From positions 1 to 19,624 of the forward strand of contig CAZOAA010000028.1 of assembly GCA_964577715.1 (NCBI GenBank): 19,624 nucleotides of DNA. Direction: 5' to 3'. The position numbers were made by a program, and so were the translations under genes. The stretch comes from SUP05 sp964577715. Lineage in GTDB: Bacteria; Pseudomonadota; Gammaproteobacteria; PS1; Pseudothioglobaceae. Of this stretch, positions 8,286 through 14,612 are shown piece by piece (within the stretch, counting starts at the first letter, position 1; each line of letters starts with the position of its first letter). Under the pieces are notes generated by a model. The model had not been told where the DNA came from and did not search any database. It saw nothing but the letters and a program-made list of their open reading frames with translations.

Positions 8286-9041
8286 CTAAATTAATCGAAT
8301 ATGTTCAGAGCTATAAGCCTCAACAATACTTCCATTCGATTCAATCAACAGAGCACCTTCATCATTAATGCCTTTTGCAATGCCTATTATTCTCTTACTT
8401 TGGTAATTAAGCCCTAATTGCCTTCCTATCAAGTAATCATGCTTGAGCCACTGATCTCTAAACTCACCAATACCTGATTTTTCAAAACTCCGGCAATAAT
8501 TTAGAAGGCTTTTAATAAGATTTTCTTGTAAATCAACAAGATTAATATTGGTTTTTGATATTTTTGATAAATCTGTCCAGGGCGTTTCACATTTAAAATC
8601 ACCGCCTAAATAATGATTTAACCCTAGACCAATGACAACAGACTGTACATTATTTTGAATACTATTTTCAATCAAAATACCCGCTAATTTCTGATCTTTA
8701 AAATATACATCATTTGGCCATTTAAGCTTTAGATGGCTAATTTTATAATGATTGCTTAATACATCAAGCACTGAAAGACCAATCACCAAACTAAGGCCAT
8801 TAAGGCTGGTCTCTTTTGAAAACGGATAACGCAGTGACAACAATACACTGCTGTCTCTTTTGCTTAGCCAATGACGCTGATACTGACCCTTTCCAGTGCT
8901 CTGTTCCCTCGCAATACAAACTTGCACTTGAGATGAGATAGGTAAATTAACTAAATAATCGTTGGTGCTGTTTACAGATTCTAAAACAAAGCACTCAACA
9001 TTATCAGGGAGTCGTCTTGCTAAAGTAGAATAATCAACCAC
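8286..9041 (-). CDS. birA: Biotin-protein ligase, monofunctional (no HTH domain)
   Basis: 251-residue enzyme that makes biotinyl-5'-AMP and attaches biotin to the carrier protein of acetyl-CoA carboxylase. The catalytic domain is complete: SVNSTND near 22-28, LKWPNDVYF with the key Lys near 110, KLAGILIE near 120, and a C-terminal SH3-like domain (about 205-251). It lacks the N-terminal helix-turn-helix of E. coli BirA, so it should not act as a repressor of biotin genes. The biotin-binding loop is unusual: the family GRGRRGRKW reads GKGQYQRHW here, around residues 50-58. The start is GTG at 9041, and no ATG fits between it and divergent truA. It is the first gene of the minus-strand run. Confidence 0.93.
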   Translation of the reverse strand: MVDYSTLARRLPDNVECFVLESVNSTNDYLVNLPISSQVQVCIAREQSTGKGQYQRHWLSKRDSSVLLSLRYPFSKETSLNGLSLVIGLSVLDVLSNHYKISHLKLKWPNDVYFKDQKLAGILIENSIQNNVQSVVIGLGLNHYLGGDFKCETPWTDLSKISKTNINLVDLQENLIKSLLNYCRSFEKSGIGEFRDQWLKHDYLIGRQLGLNYQSKRIIGIAKGINDEGALLIESNGSIVEAYSSEHIRLI

Positions 9042-9089
9042 GTAATAATTTTGATAAAATAACTAAATTAATTTTAACCTAATTGAATA

Positions 9090-9833
9090 ATGAAATTAGC
9101 GCTCGGTGTTGAGTACCTAGGAACCAATTTTCATGGTTGGCAATTGCAAAAATCTGGTATTCGTACTGTTCAACAAGTGGTTGAAGAGGCATTGTCTAAT
9201 ATTGCTGATAAGCCTATTCGTGTATTTTGTTCAGGAAGAACAGATGCAGGCGTACATGCTGTTGAGCAGGTGATCCACTTTGAAACCGATGTTGATCGAG
9301 AAAATAAAGCGTGGCTATTTGGTGGCAATGTTAACTTGCCTCATGACGTTAATTTCAAATGGGTTAAACAGGTTGATGATGATTTTCATGCGCGCTTTAA
9401 TGCCCATGCTAGACAATATCATTACAAAATACACAATACACCAGTACGCTCAGCACTAGTAGGTGCTTATTCACTTTGGGAACCAAGAAAGTTAAATGTA
9501 GTCGCCATGAACACAGCAGCTGAGTATCTAATCGGAGAGCATGACTTTTCTAGTTTTAGAGGTAGCTTATGTCAGGCTAAATCACCAATAAAAACTATTG
9601 AGTTTATTAATCTGACCCAAACTAATAATGAGATCTTGCTAGATGTTAAAGCTAATGCCTTCTTGCATCATATGGTGCGCAATATTGTTGGCACACTACT
9701 CAAAGTAGGTAGAGGCGAAAAATCAATTAAGTGGGTTAAGGAAGTGTTAGAAGCAAAAGATAGAAAACGTGCGGGCGCTACCGCTGAACCGCACGGTTTA
9801 TATTTCATAAAAGCTTTTTATGACAGTCTATAA
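9090..9833 (+). CDS. truA: TruA, tRNA pseudouridine(38-40) synthase
   Basis: 247-residue pseudouridine synthase that isomerises U38-U40 in the anticodon stem-loop of many tRNAs. The catalytic Asp is D52 within CSGRTDAGVHA. Other family motifs are LGTNFHGWQLQ at 10-20, the FNAHARQYHYKI region near 110, and FLHHMVRNIVGTLLKVGRG near 190-208. Length is slightly under the E. coli protein but typical. The gene is divergent from birA across 48 AT-rich bases, with no obvious Shine-Dalgarno before the ATG. It converges on the SulP gene, with 45 bases between stops and no clear rho-independent terminator there. It is not next to asd, trpF or accD, its common neighbours in gammaproteobacteria. Confidence 0.96.
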   Translation: MKLALGVEYLGTNFHGWQLQKSGIRTVQQVVEEALSNIADKPIRVFCSGRTDAGVHAVEQVIHFETDVDRENKAWLFGGNVNLPHDVNFKWVKQVDDDFHARFNAHARQYHYKIHNTPVRSALVGAYSLWEPRKLNVVAMNTAAEYLIGEHDFSSFRGSLCQAKSPIKTIEFINLTQTNNEILLDVKANAFLHHMVRNIVGTLLKVGRGEKSIKWVKEVLEAKDRKRAGATAEPHGLYFIKAFYDSL

Positions 9834-9878
9834 ACGCTGAATTCAGCAACCACTGAAATAATAATTTGCAAGGATAAC

Positions 9879-11627
9879 TTATGAAATCAGGTGTTTAAGT
9901 GGACTCTTAGAAGCAGCCTCTTCATCGCCCAACTCTTTCCATGCGTAACGTAATGCATCAGTACGACGTTCATAAAAACGGTTTTCACCATATTTATCCA
10001 TAAATCCAGAACGCTTAAGCACTCTTTCAACGCCTTCCATACGTGCAAATAAAATCTCTACACCTGAGGCAGAGCACCTGTCCAACAAACCAGATAACAT
10101 CTCTTCACCACTAGCATCAATCTGATTAATACCAGCCATATCAACAATAATATATTTTAAGCATTGGTGCTTATCAGCAATTAGCTTTAATACTCTATCT
10201 TCAAAATAACCTGCATTAGCAAAGTAAAGCGAACCCGAATACTTAACAATAGAAACAACCTCGCAACGATCTAATTTATTATCTAGTGCATTAACAAACA
10301 AGTTAGAGCCACTGTGTGTAGACAACTCAGTAAATCTTGGCTCCATCGTGCGGAATAAAAATAAACCAAGCGACAAAATAACACCAATAACAATACCATT
10401 TTCTAAGTGTGGTGCAAATAATAGTGTTAAAACAAAAGCGGCTACAGAAACAATAGCATCGTGCTTTTCAACTTTCCAAGCATGTTTAATAGGTGAGAAT
10501 TTGATTAGGTTAATCACTGCCATAATAATGACCGCAGCTAAAGTTGCCTGAGGAAGGTGATACAATAATGGCGTTAACCATAATAGCGTAATACCAACAA
10601 TTACCGCTGTTACTACCGATGAAAAACCTGTGATTGCACCCGCTGAAATATTAACCGCAGAACGTGAAAATGAACCAGATACAGCATAACCTTGGAAAAA
10701 ACTAGAGACAACATTAGCTAAGCCTTGCCCCATTAATTCTTGATCAGCATCTAAACGCTGCTTAGTCTGTGCCGCCATAGCCTTGGCAATTGAGATAGCC
10801 TCCATAAAACCAATCAAGCCAATAGTAATTGCCGTTACTAACATTTGACTCATTACTGTCCAATCAAACGCAGGAATAACAAAGCCTGGTAGACCATCAG
10901 GAATAGTGCCAACAATTGCACCACCAAGGCCCCCATCTTCAACTGGCGTACCAAAATCCATAGCCCATGAGATAATCGTGGTGACTACTACTGCCAAAAG
11001 TACACCAGGTAATTTAGGTGCATATTTTTTAACAATAATCATAATGGCAAATGCAACAATTGCAGCAAATAACGTCCATGCATGTGTATGTTGAGTAGCA
11101 TTAATCAACACGCCCCAAACTTGTTCATAGGTGTGCTCTGCCTCTGGTTTAACAACACCAAAAACTTTAGCTAATTGTGAGGTTCCAATAATAATTGCTG
11201 CAGCATTGGTAAATCCAACCACCACAGGGTGTGATAAGAAGTTAATAACAAAACCTAATTTAAAAGCACCCAGTGAAAACTGAAAAACACCTACCAAAAA
11301 TGCTAAAAGAAACGCATAAGCAGCGTAAGTTTCTGGGTTAGTTGCATAAGGCTGAAGTGCTGCTGCAGTTAGTAACGACACAACGGCAACCGGCCCTGTG
11401 CCTAACTGACGAGACGAGCCCATCAATGCTGCGATCATCACTGGTAAGAATGAAGCATATAAACCATATTGTGGTGGTAGGCCGGCAAGCTGCGCATAAG
11501 CCATTGATTGTGGCACTAATACTAATGCAACCGTTAATCCAGCAATTGCATCTGCTTTTAGTATTGTAGGATTTTTTAATTCATTAATCCATGCTAAAAA
11601 TGGCAAGAATTTTGCAATTTTATTCAT
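9879..11627 (-). CDS. SulP-family anion permease with C-terminal STAS domain
   Basis: 582-residue SulP (SLC26-like) transporter. It has a membrane domain of roughly 10-14 hydrophobic segments to about residue 430, then a cytoplasmic STAS domain from about 452 with VDMAGINQIDASGEEML, the usual STAS nucleotide-region motif. The N-terminal signature VLVPQSMAYAQLAGLPPQYGLYAS and the QELMGQGLANVVSSFFQGY loop are typical of SulP proteins. Members carry sulfate, bicarbonate or dicarboxylates; the substrate is not readable from sequence. The frame opens with TTG at 11642, but the ATG at 11627 has GGAA about 10 bases upstream and is preferred. It is divergent from the BicA-like gene across 193 bases, and both are probably read from the mirrored promoter there. 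Confidence 0.88.
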   Translation of the reverse strand: MNKIAKFLPFLAWINELKNPTILKADAIAGLTVALVLVPQSMAYAQLAGLPPQYGLYASFLPVMIAALMGSSRQLGTGPVAVVSLLTAAALQPYATNPETYAAYAFLLAFLVGVFQFSLGAFKLGFVINFLSHPVVVGFTNAAAIIIGTSQLAKVFGVVKPEAEHTYEQVWGVLINATQHTHAWTLFAAIVAFAIMIIVKKYAPKLPGVLLAVVVTTIISWAMDFGTPVEDGGLGGAIVGTIPDGLPGFVIPAFDWTVMSQMLVTAITIGLIGFMEAISIAKAMAAQTKQRLDADQELMGQGLANVVSSFFQGYAVSGSFSRSAVNISAGAITGFSSVVTAVIVGITLLWLTPLLYHLPQATLAAVIIMAVINLIKFSPIKHAWKVEKHDAIVSVAAFVLTLLFAPHLENGIVIGVILSLGLFLFRTMEPRFTELSTHSGSNLFVNALDNKLDRCEVVSIVKYSGSLYFANAGYFEDRVLKLIADKHQCLKYIIVDMAGINQIDASGEEMLSGLLDRCSASGVEILFARMEGVERVLKRSGFMDKYGENRFYERRTDALRYAWKELGDEEAASKSPLKHLIS

Positions 11628-11704
11628 TGTATGTGTTTCCAATTATGTAATAAATATGGCTATGGGCCATGAGATTCCGTATTAGAGAGTACTAAAGGAA
11701 TATT

Positions 11705-11765
11705 AGTGCAATATTATATAATAATACCTACATTTTATGTGCGCTATTTTGTATAATATTGCACT
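11705..11765. promoter_or_regulatory. Mirror-symmetric divergent promoter region with central dyad
   Basis: A perfect 14-base inverted repeat has arms at 11705-11718 and 11752-11765, centred exactly on 11735. Each arm, read outward, is TATAATATTGCACT, so each strand carries a perfect TATAAT -10 box: 11752-11757 for the BicA-like gene and 11718-11713 for the SulP gene. A second dyad, ACAT-TTT-ATGT at 11730-11740, has the same centre and lies in the -35 region of both promoters. Neither side shows a good -35 hexamer. Inferred start sites are near 11764 (plus) and 11706 (minus), leaving leaders of about 57 and 79 bases. Factor identity is unknown. Confidence 0.6.
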
Positions 11766-11820
11766 TTGTCTTTTCAGGCAAATCTCAATAAAAAAATATA
11801 TAAATTAAAGGGATTAACTC

Positions 11821-13434
11821 ATGAAATTAATTGAGAACTTACACTTTAAAAATATTCGCGGAGACATTACTGGTGGTATTACTGCTGGTGTAGTTGCGCT
11901 TCCATTTGCACTAGCAATGGGTCTTGCTTCTGGCGCTGGTGCTGAGGCAGGCTTATATGGCGCAATCATTACCGGATTTTTTGCAGCACTCTTTGGTGGT
12001 ACAGGTGCCCAAGTATCTGGCCCTACTGGCCCAATGACAGTAGTTATGGCACTGATTGTGACTGATATGATTACCAGATATCCAGAGGTGGGCTTAGCGC
12101 TGGCTTTTACCACAGTGGTTCTTGGCGGTCTGTTTCAAATTATCTTTGGCTTACTAAAGCTAGGGCGTTTTATCAACCTTATGCCTCACCCCGTAACCTC
12201 AGGATTTATGACCGGTATTGGCGTTATTATTATCATTCTGCAAATTCCACAAGTGCTAGGCTTTTATGAAATCAAAGGCTCAACTTTAGGCATCTTTTCA
12301 CAACTTGGTGATGTTGAAAATTATTTTGTTAATACTGGTGCTATTTCTATTGCAATTATTACGCTTGTTTTGGTTTATTTACTGCCTAAAAAAATTGGAA
12401 AAATTATTCCTGCCCCTTTATTTTCATTGTTAGCTGGAACTTTAATCCTTTTCTACTTTCCAGAGTTATTGCCAATTGGCGATGCAGAAACAAACAAAAT
12501 GTTGCTCGGTGATGCACAAACTATTCCATTAGGGCTGCCTTCATTCCAAATGCCGGTTTGGGAAATGGCTATTATTGTTGATATGATTGCCTCAGGCATG
12601 ATGCTAGCAATTCTAGGCTCAATTGACTCGTTATTAACTTCTTTAGTTGCTGATGAAATCACACGCACACACCATAAGTCAGATAGAGAATTAATTGGTC
12701 AAGGTATTGGAAACACCGTGTCAGGTTTATTTGGAGGCTTACCTGGTGCAGGTGCTACTATGCGTACTATGACCAATGTAAAAGCCGGTGGTTTAACGCC
12801 AATATCAGGCGCATTGCATGCAGTTTTATTATTACTAATTGTACTGGGTGGCGCTAAATATGCAGAATCTATTCCGCTAGCAGTACTCGGTGCAATTTTG
12901 GTAAAAGTGGGTACTGATATTATTGATTGGGAATACTTAAAAGGCTTGATTTCTGCACCAAAATCTGGCGCACTTATTATGATTGTTGTTTTAGGTATTA
13001 CTGTATTCTATAACTTAATGGCAGCTGTTGGTGTTGGCCTAGTTATGGCGAGTTTAATATTCTTACAAAGAATGACTGACGTGCAACTTGCAAGTATTGT
13101 ATCAATTCAAACGATTGAAGAGGCATCACATCTAGATGAAACTCATCAGGAACTTATTCGTGCAGGTAACACATTATTCTACCAATTAAATGGCCCGATG
13201 AGTTTTGGCTCAGCCAAAGGCATTGTGAGAGATTTCTCAACAAAAACAAACTACAATAGAGCAATTCTAGACTTGTCGAATGTGCCTGTCATTGACTATA
13301 CGACTTCGCGTAGTATTGCTGAAATTTGTAATATTTGCACTGAGAAATCAGCCGATATTACCATTGTAGGCGCTAACACCAAAGTAAGGCATTTCTTAGA
13401 AAATATTGGCATTAATAAATCTTTATTAAGTTAA
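11821..13434 (+). CDS. BicA-like SulP transporter (probable bicarbonate transporter)
   Basis: 537-residue SulP protein. The N-terminus FKNIRGDITGGITAGVVALP, the ASGAGAEAGLYGA and SGPTGPMTVVM segments and the GGLPGAGATMRTM loop closely resemble cyanobacterial BicA, a sodium-dependent low-affinity bicarbonate importer. Roughly 10-14 membrane segments run to about residue 420; a STAS domain follows at about 440-530 with LDLSNVPVIDYTTSRSI. A Shine-Dalgarno AAAGGGA lies about 9 bases before the ATG. It is divergent from another SulP gene and followed by a strong terminator, so it is probably monocistronic. In an autotroph it would feed inorganic carbon to fixation; neither a carboxylase nor a carbonic anhydrase is in view, so that role is inference. 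It could instead carry sulfate or another anion. Confidence 0.85.
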   Translation: MKLIENLHFKNIRGDITGGITAGVVALPFALAMGLASGAGAEAGLYGAIITGFFAALFGGTGAQVSGPTGPMTVVMALIVTDMITRYPEVGLALAFTTVVLGGLFQIIFGLLKLGRFINLMPHPVTSGFMTGIGVIIIILQIPQVLGFYEIKGSTLGIFSQLGDVENYFVNTGAISIAIITLVLVYLLPKKIGKIIPAPLFSLLAGTLILFYFPELLPIGDAETNKMLLGDAQTIPLGLPSFQMPVWEMAIIVDMIASGMMLAILGSIDSLLTSLVADEITRTHHKSDRELIGQGIGNTVSGLFGGLPGAGATMRTMTNVKAGGLTPISGALHAVLLLLIVLGGAKYAESIPLAVLGAILVKVGTDIIDWEYLKGLISAPKSGALIMIVVLGITVFYNLMAAVGVGLVMASLIFLQRMTDVQLASIVSIQTIEEASHLDETHQELIRAGNTLFYQLNGPMSFGSAKGIVRDFSTKTNYNRAILDLSNVPVIDYTTSRSIAEICNICTEKSADITIVGANTKVRHFLENIGINKSLLS

Positions 13435-13450
13435 GTGTTTCGCCAATAAT

Positions 13451-13476
13451 AAAAAACCCGCAAATGCGGGTTTTTT
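13451..13476. terminator. Bidirectional rho-independent terminator between bicA-like gene and rimM
   Basis: A GC-rich stem (CCCGC with GCGGG around a short AAAT loop) is flanked by six A on the left and six T on the right, so it can end transcription from both sides. It lies 16 bases after the BicA-like stop and 24 bases beyond the rimM stop on the other strand. Confidence 0.92.
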
Positions 13477-13500
13477 ATTGTGTGTTATCTCTTAAATCTA

Positions 13501-13983
13501 CTAAAAATCTTTATCCCAATCAACAATAATCTGTTGCTTGTCCAAATCAACATTGATTAAAAAAGGCTCAATATAAGGCACCCAATGTTCCTTGTTGCCA
13601 TTCACTATCAATACATTGTTTGAGCCTGTGTCTACCAAATTCGAGACCTTTCCAAGAATAACATTTTCTTGATTGATAACCTCTAAACCAATTAAATCTT
13701 CCCAATAATACTCACCCTGAGGTAATTCAGGTAATTGTGATTTTTCAATATACACATCAACACCAATCATGGATCGTGCTTGTTCTCGATCATTAATATC
13801 TTTTAGCTGAACAACAATGGTTTTTCCTTGCTCTCTACCTTTAATGACATTTAACATTTGCCATTGCCCGTCTTTTTGAATATGCCAAGGCTGATAAGAC
13901 AATATATTTTTACGTGGCTGTGTGTGTGAAAATATTTTCACCCAGCCATTAACGCCAAAAAGGCCACTGATCTTACCAACCAA
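13501..13983 (-). CDS. rimM: RimM, 16S rRNA processing / 30S maturation factor
   Basis: Protein of about 160 residues that assists 30S head assembly by binding ribosomal protein S19. The N-terminal RimM motif VGKISGLFGVNGWVKI, the GEYYWEDLIGLEVIN segment at the start of the PRC-barrel domain (about 90 onward) and the VPYIEPFLINVDL segment near the end are all characteristic. No ATG or GTG exists in frame before the conserved VGKISG. The best start is TTG at 13983, with AAAAAGG close upstream; CTG at 13986 is another option. This leaves almost nothing before the first beta strand, where homologues have about 4-8 residues. It follows rpsP by 34 bases; the usual next genes trmD and rplS are absent, and a terminator follows. 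Confidence 0.9.
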   Translation of the reverse strand: MVGKISGLFGVNGWVKIFSHTQPRKNILSYQPWHIQKDGQWQMLNVIKGREQGKTIVVQLKDINDREQARSMIGVDVYIEKSQLPELPQGEYYWEDLIGLEVINQENVILGKVSNLVDTGSNNVLIVNGNKEHWVPYIEPFLINVDLDKQQIIVDWDKDF

Positions 13984-14017
13984 CAGCCTTTTTTGCTTGG
14001 ATGAAGAATGTGTTGAA

Positions 14018-14524
14018 TTACTCAGCAGCCTTTTCCTCTTCTGCCGACTCTTCAGCCACTTCTTCGGTTGCGCCTTCAGTGGGATCTTCCGTTTCTGTCT
14101 CTGCTTCTGCTTCTGCAGCTGCTTCCGCTTCGGCTGCTGCCTTAGCTTCTGCCTCTTCTGCTGCTTTTGCCTCAGCTTCAGCCTTTGCCTCTTCGTCTGC
14201 TTTTGCTTTGGCTTCAGCTGCTAATTTAGCCGCTACTGCTGCTCTAGCTTCCTGTGCTTTAACGCGCTTTTCACGAATTGAAGGGTCTTTAAACTCTTTA
14301 ACAAGTTGCTTAACACGATCAGAAATTTGCGCACCTTTTGATGCCCAGTAATCTAGTCTGTCTTCTTCGATAGTAAGCCTAACTTCTTGTCCACGAGCAA
14401 CTGGATTAAAATATCCAATACGCTCAATGTAACCACTGTCTCTACGTTTTCTAGAGTCCGTTGCTACAATTGAATAAAAAGGTTTTTTCTTGGCTCCACC
14501 TCGGGCTAATCTAATTTTAACCAT
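14018..14524 (-). CDS. rpsP: Ribosomal protein bS16 with long Ala/Glu/Lys-rich C-terminal extension
   Basis: 168 residues, against about 80-90 for a usual S16. Residues 1-85 are an ordinary S16 core (MVKIRLARGGAKKKPFYSIV, RDSGYIERIGYFNP, LDYWASKGAQISDRVKQL). From about residue 90 the protein becomes low complexity: first Ala/Lys/Glu mixtures (KAQEARAAVAAKLAAEAKAK), then Ala/Glu alternation at about 113-142, then an acidic tail rich in Thr and Glu to the end. It probably forms a charged helix or a disordered arm on the 30S surface. A strong Shine-Dalgarno (AAGGAG) lies 10 bases upstream of the ATG. It precedes rimM by 34 bases and follows purB by 57 bases. The frame is intact and ends 34 bases before rimM, so a frameshift does not explain the tail. 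Confidence 0.96.
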   Translation of the reverse strand: MVKIRLARGGAKKKPFYSIVATDSRKRRDSGYIERIGYFNPVARGQEVRLTIEEDRLDYWASKGAQISDRVKQLVKEFKDPSIREKRVKAQEARAAVAAKLAAEAKAKADEEAKAEAEAKAAEEAEAKAAAEAEAAAEAEAETETEDPTEGATEEVAEESAEEEKAAE

Positions 14525-14581
14525 GGGTTTTTTGCTCCTTTTATATTGTAATACTTATACCGAAAAGATATAAGACGCGAA

Positions 14582-14612
14582 ATTATATCAGTTTTTCTAG
14601 ATCTCGTGCTAA
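14582..14612 (-). promoter_or_regulatory. Candidate rpsP promoter overlapping the end of purB
   Basis: On the minus strand a perfect TATAAT (14587-14582) is followed by a GC-rich discriminator (TTCGCGTC), the pattern expected of growth-controlled ribosomal promoters. The -35 is weak: TTAGCA at 14612-14607 with a long 19-base spacer. The -10 overlaps the purB stop codon, so rpsP may also be read from purB. Moderate support only. Confidence 0.4.

Noticed and set aside
9836..9847. Perfect 12-base palindrome GCTGAATTCAGC after truA
   Set aside because: It has no T-run on either strand, so it is a poor terminator, and the length can arise by chance. No matching copy was noticed elsewhere in the window.
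11656..11670. Short hairpin ATGGC/GCCAT in the leader of the minus-strand SulP gene
   Set aside because: A five-base stem alone is too weak to call a riboswitch or attenuator.
11814..12113. Minus-strand 99-residue open frame inside the BicA-like gene, and similar frames inside other genes
   Set aside because: They are antisense to well-supported coding sequence and resemble no known family.
14100..14240. TTCTGC/TTCAGC-like triplet repetition, possible DNA repeat
   Set aside because: It keeps the reading frame and codes for the Ala/Glu tail of S16; the units vary, so it is low-complexity coding sequence rather than a separate tandem repeat.
14001..14351. Two plus-strand open frames rich in Ser/Ala and Cys/Phe opposite rpsP
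   Set aside because: They are antisense shadows of the Ala/Glu codon repeats in the S16 tail. The minus-strand frame has a real S16 core and a strong Shine-Dalgarno.
14567..14589. Hairpin GATATAA/TTATATC around a GACGCGAAA loop between purB and rpsP
   Set aside because: The stem is only seven mostly A-T pairs without a T-run, and it coincides with the candidate rpsP -10 box, so a terminator or attenuator is not supported.
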